Shown here: positions 28,928 to 39,535 of the stretch, in pieces
Layout: each line of letters starts with the position of its first letter
How positions within the stretch are numbered: position 1 is the stretch's first letter
NCBI GenBank assembly: GCA_020137815.1
Contig: CM035354.1
Coordinates: 7,001,987-7,065,986, forward strand
Direction: 5' to 3'
From: Hormiphora californensis
Lineage: Eukaryota > Ctenophora > Tentaculata > Cydippida > Pleurobrachiidae
Length of the DNA: 64,000 bases
Notes under the pieces: model-generated
The model's database searches: none
Told to the model about the DNA's origin: nothing
The model's input: the letters and a program-made list of their open reading frames with translations, nothing else
Made by a program: the position numbers and the translations under genes

Positions 28928-29746
28928 CAGTCGGACCCCGATTTAACGGCCCCCGATTTAGCGGCACCCCGATTTAACGGCAGGATAAATTTCCCCCAAC
29001 AATTTTTTGAAACCACGTCCGAATCGTGTTTCGAATCGGTGCATCTTATTGCAGGTCTTACCCGTAATTAGACGGTTCGAAACGAACAGATATGTGATCC
29101 CCATGAGGCCAATCGAGTCGCAATTTTGACGCTTGTTAAACTGGCCCCATGGGGATCACGTATCGGTTCGTTTCGAACCGTCTAATTAGCGACAGGACGT
29201 GCGATAAGATGCACTGATTCGAAACACGATTCGGACGTGGTTGATATATCTTTGAAAAATTTTCATAACTTTTTTTTGGAAAATTTTACAGAATGATTGT
29301 CAATGCTTTGATCGGTGCTCCCCATGAATTTTCAGAGAAAAAGATATTTTGAAATTCGAATTCTTCCTCACCCCGCTTAAAGTGCCCCGATTCGGCATGG
29401 TATCACGTATCGGTTCGTTTCGAACCGTCTAATTAGCAGCAAGACATGCGATAAGATGCACTGATTCGATATACGATTCGGACGTAGTTGATATACCAGT
29501 ACACGTACCTTAGAAAATTTTTATAACCTTTTTTAAAATTTTTAAAATTATTTCATTTTTCTAACCAGAAATGATCATGTAATTAATACATGGACATAGC
29601 ATTTACTTAGAGGTGTTTTAGTATAGTATTTTGGACAAAAATAGGGTTTTATGGGCCAAATATGCTCTACCCCGATTTAACGGACACCCCGATTTAACGG
29701 ACAAAACCCTTTCCCCCGAGGGTGCCGTTAAATCGGGGTCCGACTG
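28928..29746. mobile_element. Pogo/Tigger-type non-autonomous element with complete ends
   Basis: The ends are CAGTCGGACCCCGATTTA and its complement, flanked by TA (28926-28927 and 29747-29748). The other units show the empty site (CAGTTATTAATATT, for example near 25179), so the insertion and its TA duplication are directly visible. The interior has inverted repeats around TTCGAAACACGATTCGGACG. No transposase frame. Confidence 0.88.
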
Positions 29747-29952
29747 TATTAATATTTAGAGTAAGTTCTTTTATATTTTTATTGGGATTTTTTGTGATTG
29801 TAATCTTTATTTATTTGTAAAATGTGTATTTATAATTCCTTTTTTTGTAAAACATCGATTTATTTTTTTTTTTCTCAAAACATGTCGTTTGAAAAGTATT
29901 GCCTCCAATTTCCCTCTATATCAACCACCTATCTGTTATAGCAATCCAGAGT

Positions 29953-30065
29953 ATGCCCGATAACTTTCCTACACCGATTGAGCCGGCCAAAGTCTGCCAG
30001 GTCCTCTCTACCATTCTCTCCCGACAAAAAGACAACTATGTTCGGTCCGAGGAAATGGGAAAACT
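29953..30065 (+). pseudogene. Truncated copy of TADA3 exon 1 (spacer between units 5 and 6)
   Basis: Same ATG context and same end at GGAAAACT as the other copies. Confidence 0.9.
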
Positions 30066-30743
30066 CATTGCTGTCTTTGATGCTCATATACCGTTTCACA
30101 GGGGTAGCTGGTGCAGGCTTCTTCTCTTGCTGACCAGAACTACACCCTACTTCACTCTCCTCTCGGTTCTTCTTCAATATCTCATTAACTACTGGGGCCA
30201 TGAGTCCAGGTAGGCTATCCATCAACTCTTGCTTCAGTTTTGAGAAACCATCCTTCAAATCATCACTCGAAATCGAGACTCCAGAATCAGACGATGGTGT
30301 AGGACACCGGGAACTGTCCGGAAGCATCCGGTAACACATAATTAACATCTGCCAAAGATCCTTCTTCGTAGGTCCACCTGGAGCATCCATAGGCTCACCT
30401 GGGGTACCAGCATCCTCCTCCAATTTCTTCCACACTGTACTGCCTTTACATTTGTCAGAGAAGCTCGTGACAAGTCTTTCTTCGTTCCACTTTCATACTG
30501 GGGTGCCAATCCCGACATTCTATATCCTGTAACAGTGGCGCGAGGATCCGATCCACCAAGATTTGGCTTCCTGGATTTGGCTCAACGAGGTCTCCCAAGA
30601 TCTGCTTGACTTAGAAAGAGACAGGAACACCAGGCTTGTCTTGTCTTGAGACAAGAGGGATTGAGCAGAAGTCTTAGAAGAGTAACGAGAGCAGTTGAAC
30701 GGAACCTCAAATTAATTTGTTTAAAGTAGTGTTGAAAAGTTTG
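30066..30743 (-). mobile_element. LINE 5' fragment, antisense
   Basis: Full-length version of the fragment seen at 16897-17592, with an ORF1-like frame (30435 down to about 30066) and 5' sequence matching about 56610. It carries a small deletion near 30473 relative to the spacer between units 2 and 3. Confidence 0.75.
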
Positions 30744-30797
30744 AAAGTAGAATAAGAAAAAAAAATTAACTTGTAAAATCAAATTATTTAGTTAGAG

Positions 30798-32957
30798 ATG
30801 CCGTTTGCGAACAAAGTGAAGCTCCAAGATGGAAATCTGGGGGTTGTTGAGTGCGGTCTAGTGGTTAAATATGAGGACCAAGCAATTGGAATCCCTCTGA
30901 CACATGTCACTGCAGAAATAGACATCACATTCTGTGCGGCAGAGGTGAAGCTTACTCAGACATACTTGAACAACTCCCCTGACCCACTCCACTGTGTCTA
31001 CTTCTTTCCCACGGAGACGTCCGTTGCCCTCCACAAATTTACCGCCACCATCGGGGACAGGAAACTAAGTGGTGTAGTAAAAGAGAAGGAAGTTGCTCGG
31101 GAAGAGTTTTCTGATGCAGTCAATCAGGGAAAGACTGCATTTTTATTGGAGGAACTGAAGCCCGACATCATGGAATTGATGGTTGGTAATCTGGGATCGA
31201 ATGAAACGTGTCAGATAGAGATATATTACATCCAAGAGTTACCTTTCCAGGATCTCCTAACCCGTTTCACCCTACCTACTAGCATAGCACCACGATACAT
31301 CCCAGCTAGTGACCCTGACCCGGTGGTGGGACTAATGAACATGCAGTACACTGGAGATGTGCCCCTCTCCATTGGGTTCCAGATTAAAATGAGGAGTGAA
31401 ATCAAGAATATCACCTCACCCTCTCACAAGGTGGAAGTTACTCAACATTCTAAGGAGGGGTGGTTCTGTGCTGGGGGGACTCTGGAGGACTTCACCTCAC
31501 TTCTTGACAGGGATTTTGTGCTCACGCTGGAGTGTGATGACCCCCTGCTACCTCTTGTACTGTACGAAGACACAGAGCAGGGAGAAGTTGCTCTCATGAT
31601 GTCGTTCATCCCTGAGACGCACGCCAAGGAGCGGTTGTGTGAGTTTGTCTTTATTGTCGACTGTTCTGGGTCCATGTATCGGAAAATTGGTGACACGCGA
31701 GAAGCTATGAGGATGTTCATTCAGTCCCTTCCTGAGGACTGCTACTTTAATATTGTTCGCTTCGGAAGTTCCTACGAGGTCATGGCGAGCAAGTTCCTGA
31801 GCAGCAAATCTGTCCCGTACAACGATGAAACGCTGAAAAAGGCAAAAGAGTACATTGACAAGAGTGTCGACGCTGATATGGGTGGAACTAAAATCTTGAA
31901 ACCACTGAAAAAAGTACTGGGGTGGAAATATAAAAAAGGTTACGAACGACAGATTCTAATTCTCACTGACGGACGTGTTAGTAATACTGAGAAAGTCATT
32001 AAGACCATTAAAAACAGATCCAACAAAGACAAATGTCGTGTGTTCAGTTTGGGTATCGGTGATCGAGTCTCCCGGGAACTGGTAAAAGGTATGGCAGAGG
32101 CTGGAGATGGGATTCAAATGTTTTGTACTTCCAACGAACCAATGAGGGAGAAAGTGATCAGAATGCTGTCATGTGCTTGCTCGAACCGATCTGAAATTAG
32201 TTGTGTCGAGATGGAGGGTCAGGAATCCCTCACCCCACCTGTACCCGTGACCCTGTTCACTGGAGAGAAAACTGTCCTGTACACCCTCACACCCACCCTA
32301 CCAGCTGAAATTACTGTCCATTGTTCGGGTAGTAAACACACAGTGACCAGTGGGAACTTTGTCCAGGTGGACTCTGGCAAGATGCCCAAGTTGGTGGCCC
32401 ACAAGGTGGCTACTGGAGGTGTTGTCACTGAGGGGAGAGGAGTTGAGTTGGCTCTTAACTACCAGGTGGTTACCAAGGAAACCTCCTTCGTGTGTGTTGA
32501 TGGGGATGTTACTTACACCGCCAACATGGTAGCCAGAGAAGAAGAGCAAGAAGAAAACTACTTAGTAGAGTACAATCTGATTGGACCGTCGTCACCTCCA
32601 CCTCTCGAGAAGAAAAGAATGGAAAGGAGTCGTCGTAGATTGGAAGCTGGTGAAGATGAACCCGGTGCTCAACTTACGAAGCTGATGGACCTGGCCGATA
32701 CGAAGGGTGGCTTTTCTGATCTTGCCAAGATTAGGGCTGTGTTTAAGTTAGGAGAGCTGACGACAGCCAGTAACTTTGCAGAGGATATCGTAGCAACTGT
32801 TCTGGCTCTGGTTTTGTTGGAAATCAAGTTTGGGGTACAACGGGATGTTTGGTATAGGTTTGCTGGGAAATCTGAGAAGTGGCTGGATGGAAAGATCTCC
32901 AAAGAAGAGTTGAAAAATCTCAAGGATGAAATGAAAAACTTTGTCTCTTCTTTCTAA
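30798..32957 (+). CDS. VWA5A-like VIT/VWA protein, array unit 6, intact
   Basis: An open frame of 719 residues. It has the same architecture as unit 2: VIT about 1-150, VWA about 283-455, short linker, C-terminal domain. The metal site is complete (DCSGS, GGT, LTDG). The face next to it differs: SGSMYRKIGDTREAM replaces SGSMNGDRISKAREAM, and an insertion gives MASKFLSSKSVPYND. The linker is shorter. It is almost identical to unit 7, differing at only a few codons (such as R/S at 31388/34638 and L/V near 31555/34805). Confidence 0.9.
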   Translation: MPFANKVKLQDGNLGVVECGLVVKYEDQAIGIPLTHVTAEIDITFCAAEVKLTQTYLNNSPDPLHCVYFFPTETSVALHKFTATIGDRKLSGVVKEKEVAREEFSDAVNQGKTAFLLEELKPDIMELMVGNLGSNETCQIEIYYIQELPFQDLLTRFTLPTSIAPRYIPASDPDPVVGLMNMQYTGDVPLSIGFQIKMRSEIKNITSPSHKVEVTQHSKEGWFCAGGTLEDFTSLLDRDFVLTLECDDPLLPLVLYEDTEQGEVALMMSFIPETHAKERLCEFVFIVDCSGSMYRKIGDTREAMRMFIQSLPEDCYFNIVRFGSSYEVMASKFLSSKSVPYNDETLKKAKEYIDKSVDADMGGTKILKPLKKVLGWKYKKGYERQILILTDGRVSNTEKVIKTIKNRSNKDKCRVFSLGIGDRVSRELVKGMAEAGDGIQMFCTSNEPMREKVIRMLSCACSNRSEISCVEMEGQESLTPPVPVTLFTGEKTVLYTLTPTLPAEITVHCSGSKHTVTSGNFVQVDSGKMPKLVAHKVATGGVVTEGRGVELALNYQVVTKETSFVCVDGDVTYTANMVAREEEQEENYLVEYNLIGPSSPPPLEKKRMERSRRRLEAGEDEPGAQLTKLMDLADTKGGFSDLAKIRAVFKLGELTTASNFAEDIVATVLALVLLEIKFGVQRDVWYRFAGKSEKWLDGKISKEELKNLKDEMKNFVSSF

Positions 32958-33202
32958 AAAAGAAATGTATAATTACTAGATAGTTAATATTTAGAGTAAG
33001 TTCTTTTATATTTTTTTTGGGATTTTTTGTTATTGTAATCTTCATTTATTTGTAAAATGTGTTAGCAATATTTATAATTCTATCTTTTTGTAAAACATCG
33101 ATTTATTTATCTCATTTATTTTTCTCAAAACATGTCGTTTGAAAAGTATTGCCTCCAATTTCCCTCTATATCAACCACCTATCTGTTATAGCAATCCAGA
33201 GT

Positions 33203-33315
33203 ATGCCCGATAACTTTCCTACACCGATTGAGCCGGCCAAAGTCTGCCAGGTCCTCTCTACCATTCTCTCCCGACAAAAAGACAACTATGTTCGGTCCGA
33301 GGAAATGGGAAAACT
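33203..33315 (+). pseudogene. Truncated copy of TADA3 exon 1 (spacer between units 6 and 7)
   Basis: Copy of 29953-30065 at an offset of 3,250 bp. Confidence 0.9.
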
Positions 33316-33993
33316 CATTGCTGTCTTTGATGCTCATATACCGTTTCACAGGGGTAGCTGGTGCAGGCTTCTTCTCTTGCTGACCAGAACTACACCCTAC
33401 TTCACTCTCCTCTTGGTTCTTCTTCAATATCTCATTAACTACTGGGGCCATGAGTCCAGGTAGGCTATCCATCAACTCTTGCTTCAGTTTTGAGAAACCA
33501 TCCTTCAAATCATCACTCGAAATCGAGACTCCAGAATCAGACGATGGTGTAGGACACCGGGAACTGTCCGGAAGCATCCGGTAACACATAATTAACATCT
33601 GCCAAAGATCCTTCTTCGTAGGTCCACCTGGAGCATCCATAGGCTCACCTGGGGTACCAGCATCCTCCTCCAATTTCTTCCACACTGTACTGCCTTTACA
33701 TTTGTCAGAGAAGCTCGTGACAAGTCTTTCTTCGTTCCACTTTCATACTGGGGTGCCAATCCCGACATTCTATATCCTGTAACAGTGGCGCGAGGATCCG
33801 ATCCACCAAGATTTGGCTTCCTGGATTTGGCTCAACGAGGTCTCCCAAGATCTGCTTGACTTAGAAAGAGACAGGAACACCAGGCTTGTCTTGTCTTGAG
33901 ACAAGAGGGATTGAGCAGAAGTCTTAGAAGAGTAACGAGAGCAGTTGAACGGAACCTCAAATTAATTTGTTTAAAGTAGTGTTGAAAAGTTTG
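33316..33993 (-). mobile_element. LINE 5' fragment, antisense
   Basis: Copy of 30066-30743 at an offset of 3,250 bp. Confidence 0.75.
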
Positions 33994-34047
33994 AAAGTAG
34001 AATAAGAAAAAAAAATTAACTTGTAAAATCAAATTATTTAGTTAGAG

Positions 34048-36207
34048 ATGCCGTTTGCGAACAAAGTGAAGCTCCAAGATGGAAATCTGGGGGTTGTTGA
34101 GTGCGGTCTAGTGGTTAAATATGAGGACCAAGCAATTGGAATCCCTCTGACACATGTCACTGCAGAAATAGACATCACATTCTGTGCGGCAGAGGTGAAG
34201 CTTACTCAGACATACTTGAACAACTCCCCTGACCCACTCCACTGTGTCTACTTCTTTCCCACGGAGACGTCCGTTGCCCTCCACAAATTTACCGCCACCA
34301 TCGGGGACAGGAAACTAAGTGGTGTAGTAAAAGAGAAGGAAGTTGCTCGGGAAGAGTTTTCTGATGCAGTCAATCAGGGAAAGACTGCATTTTTATTGGA
34401 GGAACTGAAGCCCGACATCATGGAATTGATGGTTGGTAATCTGGGATCGAATGAAACGTGTCAGATAGAGATATATTACATCCAAGAGTTACCTTTCCAG
34501 GATCTCCTAACCCGTTTCACCCTACCTACTAGCATAGCACCACGATACATCCCAGCTAGTGACCCTGACCCGGTGGTGGGACTAATGAACATGCAGTACA
34601 CTGGAGATGTGCCCCTCTCCATTGGGTTCCAGATTAAAATGAGTAGTGAAATCAAGAATATCACCTCACCCTCTCACAAGGTGGAAGTTACTCAACATTC
34701 TAAGGAGGGGTGGTTCTGTGCTGGGGGGACTCTGGAGGACTTCACCTCACTTCTTGACAGGGATTTTGTGCTCACGCTGGAGTGTGATGACCCCCTGCTA
34801 CCTGTTGTACTGTACGAAGACACAGAGCAGGGAGAAGTTGCTCTCATGATGTCGTTCATCCCTGAGACGCACGCCAAGGAGCGGTTGTGTGAGTTTGTCT
34901 TTATTGTCGACTGTTCTGGGTCCATGTATCGGAAAATTGGTGACACGCGAGAAGCTATGAGGATGTTCATTCAGTCCCTTCCTGAGGACTGCTACTTTAA
35001 TATTGTTCGCTTCGGAAGTTCCTACGAGGTCATGGCGAGCAAGTTCCTGAGCAGCAAATCTGTCCCGTACAACGATGAAACGCTGAAAAAGGCAAAAGAG
35101 TACATTGACAAGAGTGTCGACGCTGATATGGGTGGAACTAAAATCTTGAAACCACTGAAAAAAGTACTGGGGTGGAAATATAAAAAAGGTTACGAACGAC
35201 AGATTCTAATTCTCACTGACGGACGTGTTAGTAATACTGAGAAAGTCATTAAGACCATTAAAAACAGATCCAACAAAGACAAATGTCGTGTGTTCAGTTT
35301 GGGTATCGGTGATCGAGTCTCCCGGGAACTGGTAAAAGGTATGGCAGAGGCTGGAGATGGGATTCAAATGTTTTGTACTTCCAACGAACCAATGAGGGAG
35401 AAAGTGATCAGAATGCTGTCATGTGCTTGCTCGAACCGATCTGAAATTAGTTGTGTCGAGATGGAGGGTCAGGAATCCCTCACCCCACCTGTACCCGTGA
35501 CCCTGTTCACTGGAGAGAAAACTGTCCTGTACACCCTCACACCCACCCTACCAGCTGAAATTACTGTCCATTGTTCGGGTAGTAAACACACAGTGACCAG
35601 TGGGAACTTTGTCCAGGTGGACTCTGGCAAGATGCCCAAGTTGGTGGCCCACAAGGTGGCTACTGGAGGTGTTGTCAGTGAGGGGAGAGGAGTTGAGTTG
35701 GCTCTTAACTACCAGGTGGTTACCAAGGAAACCTCCTTCGTGTGTGTTGATGGGGATGTTACTTACACCGCCAACATGGTAGCCAGAGAAGAAGAGCAAG
35801 AAGAAAACTACTTAGTAGAGTACAATCTGATTGGACCGTCGTCACCTCCACCTCTCGAGAAGAAAAGAATGGAAAGGAGTCGTCGTAGATTGGAAGCTGG
35901 TGAAGATGAACCCGCTGCTCAACTTACGAAGCTGATGGACCTGGCCGATACGAAGGGTGGCTTTTCTGATCTTGCCAAGATTAGGGCTGTGTTTAAGTTA
36001 GGAGAGCTGACGACAGCCAGTAACTTTGCAGAGGATATCGTAGCAACTGTTCTGGCTCTGGTTTTGTTGGAAATCAAGTTTGGGGTACAACGGGATGTTT
36101 GGTATAGGTTTGCTGGGAAATCTGAGAAGTGGCTGGATGGAAAGATCTCCAAAGAAGAGTTGAAAAATCTCAAGGATGAAATGAAAAACTTTGTCTCTTC
36201 TTTCTAA
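34048..36207 (+). CDS. VWA5A-like VIT/VWA protein, array unit 7, intact
   Basis: An open frame of 719 residues, the youngest-looking partner of unit 6. All domains and the metal-ion site are intact (DCSGSMYRKIGD, GGT, LTDGRV). Spacer and gene together form a 3,250-bp tandem repeat with the preceding copy. The 3' flank runs straight into the intact TADA3 gene, so this unit keeps the ancestral right-hand neighbour. Confidence 0.9.
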   Translation: MPFANKVKLQDGNLGVVECGLVVKYEDQAIGIPLTHVTAEIDITFCAAEVKLTQTYLNNSPDPLHCVYFFPTETSVALHKFTATIGDRKLSGVVKEKEVAREEFSDAVNQGKTAFLLEELKPDIMELMVGNLGSNETCQIEIYYIQELPFQDLLTRFTLPTSIAPRYIPASDPDPVVGLMNMQYTGDVPLSIGFQIKMSSEIKNITSPSHKVEVTQHSKEGWFCAGGTLEDFTSLLDRDFVLTLECDDPLLPVVLYEDTEQGEVALMMSFIPETHAKERLCEFVFIVDCSGSMYRKIGDTREAMRMFIQSLPEDCYFNIVRFGSSYEVMASKFLSSKSVPYNDETLKKAKEYIDKSVDADMGGTKILKPLKKVLGWKYKKGYERQILILTDGRVSNTEKVIKTIKNRSNKDKCRVFSLGIGDRVSRELVKGMAEAGDGIQMFCTSNEPMREKVIRMLSCACSNRSEISCVEMEGQESLTPPVPVTLFTGEKTVLYTLTPTLPAEITVHCSGSKHTVTSGNFVQVDSGKMPKLVAHKVATGGVVSEGRGVELALNYQVVTKETSFVCVDGDVTYTANMVAREEEQEENYLVEYNLIGPSSPPPLEKKRMERSRRRLEAGEDEPAAQLTKLMDLADTKGGFSDLAKIRAVFKLGELTTASNFAEDIVATVLALVLLEIKFGVQRDVWYRFAGKSEKWLDGKISKEELKNLKDEMKNFVSSF

Positions 36208-36454
36208 AAAAGAAATGTATAATTACTAGATAGTTAATATTTAGAGTAAGTTCTTTTATATTTTTTTTGGGATTTTTTGTGATTGTAATCTTCATTTATT
36301 TGTAAAATGTGTTAGCAATATTTATAATTCTATCTTTTTGTAAAACATCGATTTATTTATCTCATTTATTTTTCTCAAAACATGTCGTTTGAAAAGTATT
36401 GCCTCCAATTCCCCTAGATATATCAACCACCTATCTGTTATAGCAATCCAGAGT

Positions 36455-39400
36455 ATGCCCGATAACTTTCCTACTCCGATTGAGCCGGCCAAAGTCTGCC
36501 AGGTCCTCTCTACCATTCTCTCCCGACAAAAAGACAACTATGTTCGGTCCGAGGAAATGGGAAAACTTCAGGTACATTGTGAAATATCGATCAGGAGGTT
36601 TAGTTTAGTTGAATTTGAAGAACTGACCTATCTTTTACTAACCCACCCCTACCCCTCCAGTCGGATTTAGAGAAATTATTGTCCGATGCTGAGGCAAGGT
36701 TGACATGGTTACAATCAGAAAATGAAACGCTTGATGCTTCAGACAAGGTATAATTGGATTTTAGTACTACTGTTTTCTATAAAAGGTATAATTTTCCACT
36801 TGCACGCAAGAATTATTAAGAACAAAATACTCCGTAATTGTATCAAATAGTTTTTGACAATGAGTAAGCTAATTGTATGCCACATGCAGGCGATGCATTT
36901 AGATTTTTATCCCGGCTCTCACTGAGAGCCTCTCTCTCTGAGAGTCTCAGTCGAATTCATCTCAAGAGAAAATGTCAAGTACAACACATACCACATAATA
37001 CATCAGGCTCAATAATTAGTGATTAATAATAATCCCCCTCTCCCACAGGGTCTGAGTAGTGACAGTAGTGACTCTCCCAGTCTGTCATCCTCCCATACGT
37101 CGCCAAAACAGAAACTGGGCTGCAAAAGGGGTCCTGGTCGCCCTGTGGTGAATGAGCGGGTGAAGAATATCAAATTGGGAAACCCCAAACAAACACTGAA
37201 AAACAAATCCAAGAAGAATGAGGTGAGAGAGTTGTTTTGAATAAAATGTTTTGAGGTGAGTGGTTTATTTTCGTTTGTACCTCCAACTTCCAATATTTAG
37301 GCTCCTCTTGTCATAGTTTCATATTATTAGATATTTGGTAGGTTATTAAATAGAGGTTTGACGCACGTATTCTAGACATAACAATTCAGTATTGTGAGCC
37401 ACGTGTGAGCCACGTCGTGTCGAGTATTTATTATCGTCCGTGTTGTGTTATTCAGTGATTCTCTCGTGCACTAGTTCTTTACCGTTATACCGGTAGTTCT
37501 GATAGTCAACCCCCGTCACTACTACTACCACCCTTCACCCGTCACTACTCCATCTACTCAACCACCCGGAGATCATTATACTCGATTATAATGGTCTAGC
37601 GTTCGAAAGAGTGACTGTAATCTCTTTCAGCAATATGTTACTTCCCTCTATAATTTGTTTAAATTTGCTTCAGCCAGTAACACCAGTGGTGGATAAAGCG
37701 CCTGCGATCATCTCTGATGCACCCCACAAATTCTGGCAGACTCTCGATGCGTGGTGTTCTGATATTACCCCCTCTGATGTGAAGAGACTTCAGGAGCTAA
37801 CCAAGAGTCAGGAGTGCACTGAGGAGCACTTCAAAGTTCCCACACTAGGTAATTAGGTAGTAATTAGGTGGTGACTAGGTAGTAGCTAGGTAACATAGTA
37901 ACTAGGTAATTATGTAATTAGGTAGTAATTAGGTAATCAGGTGGTAACTATGTATACGTAAACACCACACAGACCCACTTCCACTGTGTGGAAGTTTGTC
38001 TGTCTGTGTGTAAGTGGGTCTGTGTGGTGTTTATTTTTCCGGTGGCTTTAATTTTTGGTAAACATAACACCGGCTAAATACATTCCTCTCATAATATGAG
38101 ACATACATAATTACACACCTCGCACTAAATAGCACAATTATCATTCTCTCGCATATATTACACGCCTGGAACGCACTATTCACAGAGAATATCTCAATCT
38201 CTCTGACTCAGGAACGCACTATTCACAACGTTGGGCAATGGAGGACATGCTACTGGAACAGAGAGAGGGAACTGAGCCGGGAAGTAGGAACAGTGAGATA
38301 TCGAATATTACCCCACAAGCCATGGCGGGACAAGATGGAAAACAGGCATCAAACAAGTCAGTTTCATTACTTGAATTACCCATTTGTTATTGTTACCCTG
38401 GGACCCGGGTCCTAAAGTGCAATATCCACCCCCCCCCCCCTAGAACACTGGGACCTCCAACAGACCACCTCCAAAGTGCAATATTCACCCCCCCCCCCCT
38501 AGAACACTGGGACCTCTAACAGAGAAGCTACTGTCTGCACTCATAACCCCCTCCCCCCCCCCCCCCCCCCCCCCCCTAGAACACTGGGACCACTAACAGA
38601 CCACCTCTAAAGTGCAATATCACCCCCCCCCCCCCTCCTAGAACACTAGGACCACTGACTCGACAGAGAAACTACTGTCCGCACTCATCACCCCCCCCCC
38701 CCACCACAGAACACTGGGACCTCTAACAGAGAAGCTACTGTCTGCACTGATGGAGGAAGATGGGTTGGGGACAGTGAAATCAGAGGCAATCGATGACTAC
38801 GCAAATATTCCCTCTCCACCAATGGAGGTAAAGCTTCATAATATACCTGATTAGTTCGCCAGGGATACCTTTGTAGAGCCGATTAGTTGTTGCTTTTTAA
38901 GTATGTATGTCCCCTTTTTCAATATATCTAGGCTGCTAATATCATTTAGACCATTTGAGCTAAACACACCCCCCGCCTCATTAGGGTGGTTCCAGTTCCT
39001 GGGTTGGTAGTGCGCCCCAAGTTGAGAAGAGGATCAGGGACGAGCTGGTGTGCCTGGGTATCCTGGGAGCTAGTGATGAGGAGAGCGAGGACGAGATCTT
39101 ATCGGAGCTACTGGAGAAACAGGCTGAGTTGAGGAAACTAGCAGAGTACAACCAGACACAACTTGGCATCCTCACTGATACCGCCACAGAGGTAACCAAT
39201 GGTAACTGGCCATGCTAGACTAACAGCTTGATATACTCCCCTTGCATTGTTACAAATGTAAAGAAGGGTTAGAACATAACAAATCCCCCCTCTGAGTACC
39301 CCTCCAACTACCCACTAACAAATCCTCTCCCTTTCAGTACATGAAGCAACAAGAGATAAGGCACCGTATTGACGCTATTGATGACCAAGTGTGTGACACC

Positions 39401-39535
39401 TACAGGAACTTTATGCTCAAGAAACACAAGAAGATCCCCTATAGCAAGAAGGAGAAAGATCAGGCTTCCAAACTGCTACAAGAGAGAGAGGAACTGAACA
39501 AACAGTTGCAGGATAACTTACTATTGAGTCCTTGA
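36455..39535 (+). CDS. TADA3: TADA3 (Ada3), transcriptional adaptor of SAGA/ATAC complexes, eight exons
   Basis: Exons are 36455-36571, 36661-36747, 37049-37222, 37674-37848, 38212-38356, 38710-38827, 38985-39191 and 39338-39535. All phases agree, giving about 406 residues (human TADA3 has 432). Recognisable landmarks in order are: AKVCQVLSTILSRQKD, DLEKLLSDAEARL, an AT-hook-like KRGPGRP in exon 3, DAPHKFWQTLDAWCSDIT, HYSQRWAMEDMLLEQ, LTEKLLSALMEEDG, ELLEKQAEL, and the conserved C-terminus (VCDTYRNFMLKKHKKIPYSKKEKDQA). TADA3 bridges TADA2 and the GCN5/PCAF acetyltransferase in the nucleus. Exon 1 and its upstream region are duplicated five times in the VWA5A array. Exon edges are also reiterated inside introns 4 and 5 and after the stop codon. 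Confidence 0.93.
37849..37950. repeat. Repeats seeded by the TADA3 exon 4 donor
   Basis: The exon end plus donor (ACACTAG-GTAATTAG) is followed by imperfect repeats of CTAGGTARTAATTAGGT for about 100 bp, giving several further CTAG-GT steps. Confidence 0.6.
37960..38032. repeat. Long hairpin in TADA3 intron 4
   Basis: The 21-bp arms at 37960-37980 and 38012-38032 are exact complements (AAACACCACACAGACCCACT and its partner). The 31-bp loop can itself pair with part of the arm (ACTTCCA...TGGAAGT). Confidence 0.85.
38432..38709. repeat. Five-fold reiterated TADA3 exon 6 acceptor with poly(C) tracts
   Basis: The start of exon 6 (AACACTGGGACCTCTAACAG) with a preceding C-run and AG recurs at about 38442, 38501, 38579 and 38640 before the real acceptor at 38709. 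Some copies extend to GAGAAGCTACTGTCTGCACT. C-runs reach about 25 bases. The last copy is the only one that continues into the full exon. Confidence 0.85.

Noticed and set aside
38432-38709. CRISPR-like array
   Set aside because: The repeats are exon 6 start plus poly(C) in an animal gene intron. Spacing is irregular and there are no cas genes.
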